DNA from: Macrotis lagotis | Taxonomy: Eukaryota; Chordata; Mammalia; Peramelemorphia; Peramelidae | Assembly (NCBI RefSeq): GCF_037893015.1 | Contig: NC_133658.1 | Coordinates: forward strand, 144,327,982 to 144,391,981 | Length of the DNA: 64,000 nt | Direction of reading: 5' to 3' | Shown here: one piece after another, positions 34,765-46,654 of the stretch | Layout: every line of letters starts with the position of its first letter | Numbering within the stretch: position 1 is the stretch's first letter | Program-made: the position numbers and the translations under genes | Notes under the pieces: generated by a model | What the model was told of the DNA's origin: nothing | What the model saw: only the letters and a program-made list of their open reading frames with translations | Databases searched by the model: none

Positions 34765-35600
34765 ATGAGAGACTGTGATTCCAAGGCACCTTTTGCATAT
34801 TCTGTGGGATAATATCACAACTATCTTTTACCTATTGCATATGCTTGCAAGCTGAGAACCCTGATACCCATAGATGTGGAATTCCACCTGCAATTCTGCA
34901 CAGATCCCCAAGGAGTCCCACTTCTCCAGAGAAGGGAGCTTTGAAGAGACAAGGGCACCCAATCAAGGAATTCTTGGAGGAGGAGCTACATGGTCCCAAA
35001 AGAGGAGTTAGCCAATAGCCTCAGAAATAGCAATACTCAGAGACAGAAGTCAGGAGTAAGGGGGCAACTGCTAAGTCCTTAGACCAGGCTTTATGATGGA
35101 GGGGATGATGAACTCAACAAATAGTTTCCTAGAGGAAGATCAAGGGACAAAGCTATGATGCCCATAGGCAGTATAAGACCCACAGGACTTGAAATTCAAT
35201 AAATCTAGGAGCTTTTTAGGGGTGAATTAATTAAATGTTTGACCAAATAAAGCAGACTAATTTTTAAGTTGATAATTTTGTATAGCTTGTGTATGATGTC
35301 ATAAATATCTAAATGACCCTTAACAGAAAAAAATGCTCTCCATCCCTTTCCTAGGGAGCCTCAGGCACAGGTAGCACTAAAAGACTGGAGGATATAGTGC
35401 CTACCTATGGATTTAGTAGATGCATAATAAATGCTTGTTTCCTTCCTTCCCTAAATGTCTGCAACTTCCAAAGTCTCACTCCCAAAGACAGTTTGGAGTC
35501 ATGTATGTCTCTCTTGAAGAAGCTCTAGCACCAGCCTCAATGTGAGGAGTAGTTATAGTATCACACTCAGCATTCTCCCCATGAATTAGGAATCCCATCT
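34765..35600. other. Unclassified sequence
   Basis: No gene or repeat recognised apart from an L2/MIR-like end near 35,395-35,440 (TAGATGCATAATAAATGCTT). Confidence 0.5.
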
Positions 35601-35604
35601 CTGT

Positions 35605-35760
35605 GCCAGTAGTCCTGACCTTTGTCTTGTCACTGGTCTTAGATGACTCAAAGAGAGTGATGCTGTTGAGCTTATATAACTCTCCCTCACTTAAATACAG
35701 TTCACACACTCCTGTGATGTCATTGCTCCTCTTCTAAAGGAAAAAACTACAACAATATGC
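35605..35760 (+). mobile_element. RTE leader-plus-tail derivative
   Basis: CTCCCTCACTTAAATACAGT and TGTGATGTCATTGCTCCTCT follow the same order as the leader/tail module of the RTE SINEs. No tRNA head is evident. Confidence 0.6.
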
Positions 35761-36014
35761 AAAAAATGCCTCAGGCTTGATTGGAAGTTCAATTATCTAA
35801 ATAATTCCCTTTTTCTATTCTTTGCATATTAATGTTTGTTGGTATTAGTAAAGTTCACTATTATCATTATCAAGAACATTAACTAATTATGAATTTTCCA
35901 TTTTAAAAACAAATTTCCAGGTATAGATAGCATCTGCATCTGAAGACCATCTAGTCAGAGAAATTTATCATCTCACCCAGCTGGCCTCCAGGTGATGAAT
36001 ATTTTTTTTAAGCC

Positions 36015-36255
36015 AAAGCAATTCATGAAGTTCAGTCATTTCATTCATGTCTGATTTTGGGGACCCCATTTGGGGTTTTCTTGACAAAGATACTGGATTA
36101 GTTAACCATTTTCTTCTCCAGCTTCTTTTGCAGATGAGGAAACTGAGGAAAACAGGATTAAGTGACTTGCTCAGGGTCACATAGCTTTTAGTATTTGAGG
36201 CTAGATTTGACCTCAAAATGATTAATCCTCTTGACTTCAGGCCCAGGACACACTA
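36015..36255 (-). mobile_element. MAR1-type SINE
   Basis: Reverse tail (TCAGTCATTTCATTCATGTC, GGGGACCCCATTTGGGG), then the body with GCAGATGAGGAAACTGAGG and GGGTCACATAGC. Confidence 0.85.
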
Positions 36256-37965
36256 TCCCTAGATATGTTCTAGATATCTAGATATCTAGTATGAAGAACA
36301 TCTAACAAAATATGGCATGCTTGTGGTCTATATCAGAAGTGGCCACATAAATGAATTCAAAGATCCTGGATGATGTGCCTCAGGGCCATCATCCCAATTC
36401 ACACTCACAGTATGGGCTCCCCAAAGAATGACTATTGGAATTTCAAGGTTTGTATTCCCAGTAGGTTTACACTCATAAAACTGTAATAGTTTACTCTATT
36501 TTGAAAATATACACAACATTTATGAGAAGAATAGGTATGTATAGAGATTGCAATGTGGATTTATAACTATGAAATGTTGGGTCTATGATGTCCTCTAGAA
36601 ATGACCTCAGGTTGCTTTGTTGATCCATATCACTCCATCTAGCTCTCTGACCATCTCTGCTGGGTCCAATATCCTTGCCGGATGCTGTTCTGCTGGTCAC
36701 TGTTGAACACTGTTCAGTTGTAGTCTCTATGGTCTCCAGCTTCTAAAACAAACAAAATCCCCAATAGCTCTGCACTCCAAGTAGGTTACTGCTCAGGAAC
36801 TAAAGTGACTGCTTCTTCCTTCTCTAAGGAGCAGAATGCATCAAGAAATCTTTAACTTCTAGAAACTCCAGTGCCTGAAACTCAAATTCAGCAACTCTTG
36901 AACCTGAATTTACCCATGATACCAAACTCTTTAAATTGGTGCTGTCCTGGAAATCTTCCTCACCTGATAAAAGACTAGATTTAAGTATCATGCTGCCTAA
37001 GGAATCAAAATCTGTCCTGTGCACACAAGTTTGGGTTCAGGAACCAATGTACTTGACTTCCCTCCTGGACTGCTACAAGATATCATTGTCCTTGGGGAAA
37101 GGAAAAGGAGAGAGAAAAAGTCTCCTTCCCTCACTCTGGTACTGTCCTTTCTAAGAGGAAGAAAGGAAAAGGTAAATAATAAGTCTTCAAGAGCTCAAAG
37201 TCTCCTTGATAACCCAGCCCTTCCCTCAGAACTGATGGCCTTCTCAATTCTTCCTGGTCATGATTGGTTCAGCCATTCTTAAAATCTTAATCTCTCCTTC
37301 CCTCCCACAATTAATGAAGTGGAAGGGGGGAAGGCGCCATCCATACCTGAATCAAATATAATGTCTCTACCAATTGCTCAGTCAGTTCCCATACTCTCTA
37401 AACACAAATGTGATTACTAAATCATAATCACAAAAATCTGAGAAGAGTATGCTTTTAAACTTTCATTGTCTGTAATCTGCTCATCATATCCTATAAACGG
37501 GGTTATTCAGGGTCTCTGACTTTGTTATCAAGTACTTGGGGGACTGAATTGAGTAGGGATTCTCCTGATTCTTCCATATACATAACCTTGAAGCCTTGGA
37601 GAGAAGTATATAGCTGACTAAGATGTGTTTTGCTATCCTTCCCCTAGTAAGCACTTGGGTGGGCTGTTCTTTGGGAGCAGCTGTGGTGGGCTGAAACAGG
37701 ATCTGCTGCTATTTACAATAGATGACATGACCCTTTTGCTTAAAATGAGGTACTATCATGGTAGGGTTGTGGGTGGCAGTGAATTATAGCAACTGAGCCA
37801 AGAGCCAGAACCAAATGTGAAGACTATGGTATAAATAAGGAGGGAGGCTTCTGATAGTCAGCCCATCTCAGCACAGGCCAGTCTCTTGCAGGTGATGCTA
37901 AAACTCAGATAGATGTCAAGAAGTAACATGTCTCCGAAATTACCCAGAAACTAATGCTAGGTAAC
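36255..37965. other. Unclassified, low-copy-looking sequence
   Basis: About 1.7 kb with no recognised repeat. A 20-bp palindrome lies at 36,270-36,289 and a TATA-like TATAAATAAGG near 37,831. Open frames are all under 90 codons and overlap on both strands. Confidence 0.5.
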
Positions 37966-37969
37966 TAAG

Positions 37970-38215
37970 TGATGGTGATAGATAGAGCTCTGCCCCTGGA
38001 ATCAAGAGTTCAAATACAGCCTCAGACACAAACTGGTTGTATGACTCAGGCAAGTCACTTAACCTCTGTCTACCTCAGTTTTCTCTGCTCTGAAATGGGG
38101 GTAATATCACTTCTCTCCCTGGGTGATTGTAAGTCTCAAAAGAGACAATATTTTTAAAGTCCTTAACACAGAGTCTGGTACACAGTAGGAATTAACTCAA
38201 TGCTTGTTTCCTTTC
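37970..38215 (+). mobile_element. MIR/THER-type SINE
   Basis: GAGTTCAAATACAGCCTCAG, GGCAAGTCACTTAACCTCTG, CTACCTCAGTTTTC, and an end with GGTACACAGTAGGAATTAA. Confidence 0.8.
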
Positions 38216-38476
38216 ATCCTAAAACCAGAAAAGTTTTTAAGTGAAGAGAGTAGGCAGATCACAAAGTAAAGGCAGAACAATGAGGGAAAACCAGGCAGGC
38301 TGTCAGGAGAGCAGAAGGAGGTTCTTCAAACAAAGGTGAGGTCATCCTTTCTGTTGTGGGAACCAATGACCAGGTTCTCAGAATTTGGCCAGGTCATGAC
38401 CTGATCATCAGATTTATTTAGGGAGAATTGTTAGTATATTTGAAAATCAAGTTAGTGAGATGTTGATTGGGGGAAT

Positions 38477-39330
38477 GCAATGTCAAACTTAAAAAGAACA
38501 AGGAGCCACTGAACCTTAATTAAGGATCCCTGGAAGGTACATATGGACCAACAGAATCAAAGTGAAAGCAGTTGCCAAGAATGTTTTCATTAATCAAGAA
38601 CAGAAGTCTTTGGTTGGAAGATATCATCATAGTTCCAAACATAAATGATGCTGACTATTGATCTTGAGGCATTATACTCATGACTTGCCAGGCAACTTCC
38701 AGGAAATCAAAGTCTTTGAGTTCTAGAGGCAATATGGTTGAAGGTCTGAGAAGAAGGCTCACACTGATGATTAGCCCAGAGAGAGTCAGACTTGTATATA
38801 CTGAGTTGTTGAAATGTCATGGTGCCTCACTGATGTGTGAGGGAAAATAGTACTGATGAGAAGTCTATCAAGAAACAATTTTGGACATGCCATAGAATCG
38901 CCATTCTGACACCAGATACCCCATGATGGTGCTTTGCCTCACTGGATACGAGAGAGGAAACCATAGAAAGGCCAAAAGACTCCTGTAATATTCAGATCAT
39001 CAATAGACATCCTGTTTCCTTTCAAATCAAGACATGAGGTGAAATAGTCCTGGAAGAGGTAAATGAGAAGGATGCCTTTGCACTATATACTCCTCACTAT
39101 AATAAACATAACAAGCAAGTCATGCCGCCTTTAATTTGGTGGCATGGTAGTCTTTGATTGGAAGAACAAGAATTATATGTTGACTTAGAAAATCACACGT
39201 TACCATTATTTAAGTTTTATTGCATTTTTCAAATTTTGTTAAATATTTCTCATTTACATTTTCATCTGGTTCAGGTCTAAAAGTGTTTCAGGTTACAATG
39301 TTCTTTAGACCTGTGTATTTGACACCTCTG
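38477..39330 (+). mobile_element. hAT-type MITE with a 630-bp foreign insert
   Basis: Left part GCAATGTCAAACTT...CTTAATTAAGGATCCCTGG; right part TGTTGACTTAGAAAATCACA...GTATTTGACACCTCTG. The inverted ends TGTCAAA/TTTGACA fit a hAT MITE. Compare the copies at 1,958 and 3,571. 38,545-39,174 is not part of the MITE. Confidence 0.7.
38545..39174. other. Unidentified insert within the hAT MITE
   Basis: 630 bp of no family I recognise. The only flanking duplication visible is ATAT. No poly-A tail at either end. Confidence 0.5.
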
Positions 39331-40764
39331 AGTTAGTGAATCAAATTAGGAAAATGATAAACAGGTTAATGAGTCAGCAAGGATAATGGTAAAAAGAAAA
39401 TAGGCTAGGAATTCATGTTAAGTAGATGGTAGATAAGTTAGTTAGAGGGTCAAGTTCAGAATATGGTAGCTAGATTATTGACTCAAGTTAGGCTAGATAA
39501 GTTAATTTGGTTGTAATGAAGATCATATGGACAGAAATAAGGGTAAGCTCTGGGAGCCCTTCATTGTTCTCCAGTTATTACATTCTGAAGCTAGGTCAGA
39601 TCACATAATTAACAGTCTGGGTGCAATGCTTACAACTGAAGTTTGTGACTATTGAATTGCACCCTAAAAATAATATTTACAATATAATGCTTTCTTAAGT
39701 ATCACACTCCCATGCATCCCCCATTTCTCATGTATTTTATTAATGTTACATATATGTCTACACTCAAATACATGCAAATATGTATATAATATGCATTATT
39801 TATCTGTGTATTATATATACATACACACATACATACACACACCTATTCTAAGTAGGGTAAAGACATGCCCTATGTTTAGATACCATCCTTGCCCTCATGG
39901 AGTTTTCATTCTGGCATGGGAATAAGACACAATCACAAATAATCCCCTGTCCTAGTTTCTTCTTCAGTATAGTGAAGGGGTTGAAAGAGATTATCTTACA
40001 ATACATACAATAATATGTGATAAGTACATTAAGCAAGTGAAAAACAAATTTTTATGTGAGGTACTAGGGAGGAAAAAATGATTACTGATTGGAGCTCTGG
40101 GAAGACTTCAGCTAGGAGGTAAGTAGCTAGGTGGTGTCATAGTGTATGGAGCCCTAGGAATGGAGTCAGGAAGACTTGAGCTCAAATCTAACTTCAGAGC
40201 TTTTAAGTTACTTTAACTCTACCTAATCCACTGAGAAAAGAAATGGTGGGCCACTCCAGTATCTTTGTCAAGAAAGCCTCATATGACATAGAAGTAAAAC
40301 CAAGGCATAGCTGTCCCATGAACATTCATAGGGACAGATAAAGATCCCAGGGTGGCCCCTGTATCACAAAAATCATCGAATGAGATAGGAAGATATGTGG
40401 AATGCTGGTTGTTTCCTAGATTAAATCAAGTTAAATTTTTAGTATACTTAGGTAAGAGAAAGAAAAAGTAAAATAACTTTACACTTCTCAAACTAAGATG
40501 TAACTAAATGGGGAAATCAGGACTAACTTACTAAAAGATTCAAATTTTATCAGCATTACTTTATTAAAATGTGACTATAAAGATAGCATATATAACTAGA
40601 ATGGAAAGAAACTTTTGGTACTGAAAGTTATGTCATCCCTGAAAGATTGATTTATTTTGAATCTGTAGTTACCAAATTTTGGAGCCTTGTGTATTGAAGT
40701 AGAGATGGTATATTTGTCTGAAGAAAAAAAAAATTCTGAGAGGTGAAAAGTTCTGTAATTAACT

Positions 40765-41025
40765 GAAAGCTAATGGTGCAGTGGATAGAGTGCTGGGCCT
40801 GGAGTCAGGAAGATTCATCTTTCCAAGTTCAAATGTGATCTCAGACACTTATTGGCTGGGCAAGTCACTTTTCCCTGTTTGCCTCAGTTTCTTTAGTACT
40901 ATGTAAAATGAACTGAAAAAGAAAATGGCAAACGACTCTGATATCTTTGCCCAAGAAACTCCAAAACTCCAAAAGGAGTTACAGAGAGTCAGAAATGACT
41001 GAAAATGACTAAGCAGCATGAGGAG
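40765..41025 (+). mobile_element. MAR1-type SINE within the retrocopy
   Basis: CTAATGGTGCAGTGGATAGA...CCTCAGTTTCTTTAG...GTCAGAAATGACTGAAAATG. Confidence 0.85.
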
Positions 41026-41367
41026 AGAAAAATATTTCAGGCATTGACCCTAACATCAGGAGTCGAAGGCAATAGGTAGGGTAGGATTATTTAGGATTTT
41101 TGGAGTACAAACATTGCCTTCATAAAGTACTATATTGGTCATCCATCAATTGAAACAAAAATAAGCAATTGTAGTCCATTTGATTGATTTCTAGAGACAA
41201 TGTGCCACATTCCTTCACAATACATCCTCAGCCTGACTTTTGCACGTGTTTTCCTTCTGTTACATGTTTTTTTCCTGAATCTGTTAAATGACCAAAAAAA
41301 AAAAAAAACCCTTTACTAAATAAGAAATCAATGTATTGTATCATTAGGGGTTATGTGTCAGAGAATT

Positions 41368-41369
<2 letters not shown>

Positions 41370-41425
<56 letters not shown>

Positions 41426-41430
41426 TGTGT
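41370..41430. repeat. (GT)n microsatellite
   Basis: About 30 GT units, with one GTTT interruption near the right end. Confidence 0.98.
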
Positions 41431-41859
41431 AGAACAATATGTTACTTCAGAACAAACTTCATCTTGAAGTACAATAAGTTTCATGGAATATCCATGTATC
41501 TGTTAACCATGTGCCAAAAAATAATCATGGCCAACATTACTCTTTTATAATACTCTATAATATTGTTTATTTTAAATGTACAAGTTTCTTATAGTTGGCC
41601 TTTTTTCCCTCACTACAATTGTCAACTTCTTCCTTAGTCATTGAAGAATGTAATCTTGTCTCTGTCTCCTTTTCTTTCCAACCTCTACCCTTTACTAGTC
41701 TAAGTAAGAAGTTCCATAGTTTAGATTTTCTACAACAATCAAGAATTGTAATTTTTTCTAACTCTGAGCACTTTACTCCTAATAAAGATTTGTATGTTTT
41801 CTAAAAAAAAGCCTCATATGGGACCATGAAAAATCAAACATAACTGAATAGCAGGAATT

Positions 41860-42570
41860 GCAAATATGAGGACAACATATGGGAAGGTTTTGCAGACATA
41901 ATCACATGAAAAAGGCAAATTTGTCCCAATTTTTAGAGAAGAGAGAAAAGGGTCTGAAAACTACAAACCAGAGAACCTGATTTGGATTCCTGAGAAAATT
42001 CTAGACTAGAGTATATTAAAGAGAGAGTGAACATCTCTAAAAGAAATTAGTGATCACCAAGAGCCAGCAAGACTTCATCAAGAATAGGTCATGACATGGG
42101 GTGGCTAGGTGGTGTAGTGGATAAAGCACTGGCCTTGGAGTCAGGAGTACCTGGGTTCAAATCTGGTCTCAGACACTTAATAATTACCTAGCTGTGTGGC
42201 CCCGGGCAAGCCACTTAACCCTATTTGACTTGCAAAAACCTCAAAACAAAACAAAAACAAAGAATAGGTCATGACAGAATAAACTTACCTCCTTTTTGTG
42301 ACAGAGTTATTTAATCGATATATCAGGGGGAAATTATGTATATTATTTACCTAGATTTTAGATATACTTTGGTACAGAATCTCACATCATACTTGAGGAA
42401 AAGATGATGAGATAAAGACTAGGTGATCATATAATTAAATGGATTCAGAAATGACTGAATTTCCAGACTCAAAGAGTAGACATTAATGGATCTGTGTCAG
42501 TTTGGAAGAATTTTCCAGTAGTGTGCTCCATGGATCTGTGCTTGATCCTGTGGTAGTTAATAAAATAGTC
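41860..42570 (+). mobile_element. CR1/L3-type LINE, split by a SINE
   Basis: AGAGAAGAGAGAAAAGGGTC...AGAGCCAGCAAGACTTCATC, then after the SINE GTCATGACAGAATAAACTTA...TTATTTACCTAGATTTTAG, in CR1 order. Confidence 0.7.
42097..42259 (+). mobile_element. WSINE-like SINE
   Basis: Full-length copy with a perfect 17-bp duplication AAGAATAGGTCATGACA (42,080-42,096 and 42,260-42,276). Confidence 0.97.
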
Positions 42571-43034
42571 ATTTACATTTTCAAAGGGACAGATAGCATG
42601 TAGAACAAGACTTCCTGCAGGAGGGCCACCCCAGGTTCCAGGTACTCTGGGGTTCTATTCTCCTAAAAAGTCAGCTCCTAAGCCCCAACCAGTTGTCTAT
42701 CTCTTTATATTTAGCCAGAAGATATAATTGTATCACTGCAATGGTATTTCATGAAGGGCATGATAAGAAGTAGAACATCCTCCATGTACAATCAGGGAAT
42801 GTTCATCCACAAATATACTCACCATCAATTGTGGAGAAAGTGATCCAAATCTAGAGATTGCATATGATGGGGTACATATGTGGAAGGATAATTTATACTT
42901 GTGAAGCTACAAGACTCCTCATGCCTCTTCTGGTGTCTCCAAACAGCTCCTTCTTGGGATAAATATCTTAGTTGGATGTGTTGTCTTACTGAGATCTTTA
43001 AGCCTGCTGGACACATTGGATAAGGATAGCTAAA

Positions 43035-43300
43035 CATTTATAGAGTACCTACTATTTGCCAGGCACTGGTATGAGCACTTTATAATTATTATCTCATTTG
43101 ACTCTAACAACAACAACCTGGCTAAATAGGTTCTAATATTATCTCTATTTTACAGATGAGGAAACTGAGGCAAACCAACTTAAAGGACTTGGTCAGGGTC
43201 AAACAGTTAGTAAATAATCTGAGGCTGGATTTGAACTCAGGTTTTCCTGACTGCAGGCCACATTGTCTATCTGCTGAGCCAGATAGCTACTGTCTCTGCT
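43035..43300 (-). mobile_element. MIR-type SINE, well preserved
   Basis: ATAGAGTACCTACTATTTGC...TTTTACAGATGAGGAAACTG...GGATTTGAACTCAGG is reverse MIR/THER text. Confidence 0.85.
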
Positions 43301-43962
43301 ACTTCAGCTCACAGATCAGAAGAAGTCCTTTGTGCCTTCAACTTATGGATGAGATGAAGCCCTTTGCTAAGTACTACTACCCTCTTTTCAGAAAGAAATA
43401 AAGCCCTTATTTACTGTATGAACAAAACTAGGTGTCTCCAGCTCCAGATTTCAGGTCCAGGGGCCAAGCTCTCTCTCGTTTCTTATTCTTTCTCCACAGG
43501 TTGATGTTCAAGAACAAAGACCCTTGAATTCCCCTCTCTGGAAGCACAGGACTCCATTGACCATGTATGTGTGTCACAAAATACTGTTATAAAAGGTACA
43601 AGTGAGTCAACAAGCACCTCCTCCAGCTTAACACTTCCTCTAGAGGTAACTTTTGAACTTTTGAACTATCACAAGCTCTTATATAGAGATATGTATATGT
43701 ATATACACATGTCTATTTATATGTTTGCTTGTATATAATCTGTATATCACAAACTTAGAGTTTGAAAGGTCCAAGAAGTAAGTCTGATTTAATGATCTGG
43801 TAAATTAACCTGTCCATCACTAGAATCTCTTCATGTCCCATCAGATGCTTTCATCCAGTGACCCAAGATAAACTTGGATAGAAATAAAGAGAAATAAAGT
43901 CTTTGTTTCATGTATTGTCATGACCAAAGAATTTATGAACCACTAGCCAACTTTTCATACTT
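43300..43962. other. Unclassified sequence
   Basis: No gene or repeat confidently recognised. Confidence 0.45.
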
Positions 43963-43963
43963 A

Positions 43964-44850
43964 CCATATTTACCTATGTATAAGACTTTGGGGACCCAAA
44001 ATTTGAAAAAAAATGTATTTTATAGTTATTGAACTCGTATTTTATTCATCATGAAATTCAAGGACCTTCTTCTCATAGCTTTCAGGCTTCTTCTGGGCAA
44101 GTCTGGTGCGTGAACGCATGCTTAGTCCATTCCATTTTATGCACCTGAAGCACCAATTGTGACCTCCTTTGAAATCATTTCTTTTTCATCAGCAATTCTT
44201 CTTGCTTCATGCTGATCTATCTTTGTGGGCACAGGAATTTCAATGGCCCTCTGCTATTCAATCCATCTCTTCAATTCCCTCTCTAACTCAGGCTATTTGG
44301 CTTACTTGCCTCTCATAGCCTTCTTCTGCAGGGGCATTTTCAGTAAGGTTTCTTCCTGTAGCCAGTCTCAGATTGTTTTCTCAGTTGGAGGAGGACCAAA
44401 CTGATGTTCAACAGCACGATTGATTTCCATTCACTTTTGCAAACTGGGTCACTTTGAACTTGAATTCAGCACTGGATGAAAATCCTTTCTGAGTCATTTC
44501 TGGGCTGAACATGGCAAAACCATACACCATAATATACCGTAACAAATGTGAAACAATGAGCACAAAGACAATAAGCATGAAAAAGTGAGAAATGCAAGTT
44601 AAAAAAAATCTGCAACCACTGTATAAGACACTCTCAATTTTTAGACCCCTAATTTTTGTCTTTTATTTTTTGGCAAGGTAATAGGATTAAACTTGTCCAA
44701 GGCCACACAGCTAGGTACTTATTAAGTATCTGAGGTTGAATTTGAACTCAGGTCCTCCTGACTCCAGGGGTGGTGCCTTATCCACTGTGCCACTTAGCTG
44801 TACCTAATTTTGGGAGGGGAAAGTTGCATCTTATACATGGGGAAATATAG
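43964..44850 (-). mobile_element. pogo/Tigger-like (Tc1/mariner) DNA transposon, non-autonomous
   Basis: Terminal inverted repeats: CCATATTTACCTATGTATAA at the left and TTATACATGGGGAAATATAG at the right, with TA at both outer edges (43,962-43,963 and 44,851-44,852). The minus strand encodes pieces of a helix-turn-helix transposase N-terminus (SSAEFKFKVTQFAK-like, then ELKRWIE with QRAIEIPV and DQHEARRIADEK). The catalytic part is absent, and stops and frame changes occur. A WSINE is inserted near the right end. Confidence 0.8.
44655..44803 (-). mobile_element. WSINE-like SINE inside the DNA transposon
   Basis: Reverse SINE (CAAGGCCACACAGCTAGGTA...CTGTGCCACTTAGCTG), flanked by CCTAATTTT on both sides. 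Confidence 0.93.
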
Positions 44851-45124
44851 TAGCTTTCTTTGCTGGTCCTCAGAAGGTTTGGCATAGTCTCTTCTCAGTA
44901 CTATATTCAGTTGGCCAGAGCCTATTCTCCTCTGATTTAGTCTTCCAAAAACCAGAGTCAACTTTAGATCAAGACAAGGCACTGGAATGAAGTTGGGTCC
45001 AGAATTTCATAGGAAGAAAAGAGTAAACTGGATTGCCTTTAGAAAACTGGAAAATAATTTAATTATGCCTATTATATTATTTGATAATGTAGAGGCACAT
45101 TATGGTTGTGACTACAATGCAATA

Positions 45125-46641
45125 ATATATATTTTTTAAATTTTAGGAAGGTTTTATTTATTTTGAGTTTTACTATTTTTCCCCTACTCTTGCTTCCCCC
45201 TACCCCCCACAGAAGGCAATTTGTCAGTTTTTACATTGTTTCCATGGTATACATTGATCTAAGTTGAATGTGATGAGAGAGAAATCATATCCATAAGGAA
45301 GAAACATATAATATGTGATATAGCAGAATTACATAATAAGATAACATTTTTTTAAATTAAAGGTAATAGTCTTTTGTCTTTGTTCAATCCACAATTCTTT
45401 CTCAGGATATAGATGGCATTCTCCATTGCAGATATCCCAAGATTGTGCCTGATTGTTGCCATGTTGGTATGAGCAAGTCCATGATCATCACTCCCATGTT
45501 GCTGTTATAGTGTACAATGTTCTTCTGGTTCTGCTCATCTTGCTCAGCCTCAATTCATGCAAATCCTTCCAAGCTTCCCTGAATTCCCATGCCTCCTGGT
45601 TTCTAATACAACAATAGTGTTCCATCACATACATATACCACAATTTGTTAAGCCATTCCCTAATTGATGGACATTCCCTCAGATTACATTTCTTAGCCAC
45701 CACAGCGTTGCTCTGAACATTTTTTTTACAGGTGATGTTTTTACCCTTTTTCATAATCTCTTCAGTGTATAGACCCAGTAGCTGTATTGCTGGATCAAAG
45801 GGTATGCACATTTTCATTGCCTTTAGGGCATAATTCCAAATAGCTCTCCAGAAAGGTTGGATGAGTTCACAGCTTCACCAACAATGCATTAGTGTCCCAG
45901 ATTTCCCACATCCCTTCCAACATTGATCATTGTCCTTTCTAGTCATATTAGCCAATCTGAGAGGTGTGAGGTGTGCCTCAGAGAGGTTTTAATTTGCATT
46001 TCTCTAATAATTAGTGATTTAGAGCAATTTCTCATGTGACTATGGATAGCTTTGATTTCCTCATCTGTAAATTGCCTTTCCATATCCTTTGACCATTTGT
46101 CAATTGTGGAATGACTTATCTTTTTTTTTAAAAACAATTTGACTTAGTTCTCTGTATATTTTAGAAATGAGTTCTTTGTCAGAAATACTAGTTATAAAAA
46201 TTGTTTCCCAATTTACTACATTTCTTTTGATCTTGCTTACAGTGATTTTGTCTGTGCAAAAGCCTTTTAATTTAATGTAATCAAAATTATCTAGTTTATT
46301 TTTAATTATATTCTCCTTCTCTTTCTTGGTCATAAACTGCTTCCCTTTCCATAGATCTGGTAGGTAAACTACTCCTTGATCTTCTGGTTTGCTTATATTG
46401 CTTTTTGTGTCTATCCTGTACCCATTTTGATCTTATCTTGGTATAGGGTGTAAGATGTTGGTCTAATCTAAGTTTCTTCCATATTAACTTCCAATTTTCC
46501 CAACAGTTTTTGTTTTAGGTTTTTGCAAGGCAATTGGGGTTAAGTGACTTTCTCAAGGCCACATGGCTAGGTAATTATTTCGCCACCTAGCCACCCCCTG
46601 CCCAACAGTTTTTATCAAAGAGAGTTTTTATCCCAATAGCT
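45125..46641 (-). mobile_element. 5'-truncated L1 (ORF2 C-terminus and 3' UTR)
   Basis: Minus-strand frames read FDYIKLKGFCTDKITVSKIK, then the IREMQIKTSLR segment, then IPFDPAIQLLGLYTEEIMKK and EWLNKLWYMYVMEHYCCIR, all typical of the L1 ORF2 C-terminus. The 3' UTR ends near 45,130. The 12-bp duplication TACAATGCAATA flanks it exactly (45,113-45,124 and 46,642-46,653). A WSINE relic lies inside. Confidence 0.9.
46512..46605 (-). mobile_element. WSINE-like SINE with internal deletion, inside L1
   Basis: The SINE tail and middle (GGTTAAGTGACTT...GGTAATTATT) jump directly to the head (CGCCACCTAGCCACCCC), losing about 70 bp. CCCAACAGTTTTT flanks both sides as a target duplication. Confidence 0.85.
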
Positions 46642-46654
46642 TACAATGCAATAG

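Larger units (their letters stand above)
40286..41807 (+). mobile_element. Retrocopy of an unidentified polyadenylated transcript
   Basis: Flanked by a perfect 13-bp duplication AAAGCCTCATATG (40,273-40,285 and 41,808-41,820). The right end has AATAAA (about 41,781), then 16 bp, then an A run, as in a cleaved and polyadenylated mRNA. The insert is AT-rich with no convincing open frame, so it may be a copied 3' UTR or non-coding RNA. It contains its own MAR1 and a long (GT)n run. Confidence 0.8.
40131..41850 (+). mobile_element. MAR1-type SINE split by a 1.5-kb insertion
   Basis: The head and body lie at 40,131-40,285 (GCTAGGTGGTG...GTATCTTTGTCAAGAAAGCC) and the tail at 41,821-41,850 (GGACCATGAAAAATCAAACA). 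They rejoin into a normal MAR1 across AAAGCCTCATATG. Confidence 0.85.

Noticed and set aside
37825-37845. TATA-like box TATAAATAAGG as a promoter
   Set aside because: A single AT-rich match with no downstream exon or conserved context; common by chance at this base composition.
43300-43620. Possible old LTR, because of AATAAA followed by AGCCCTTATTT and a pyrimidine-rich stretch
   Set aside because: No matching partner, no clear ends and no internal retroviral sequence nearby. Not enough to call an LTR fossil.
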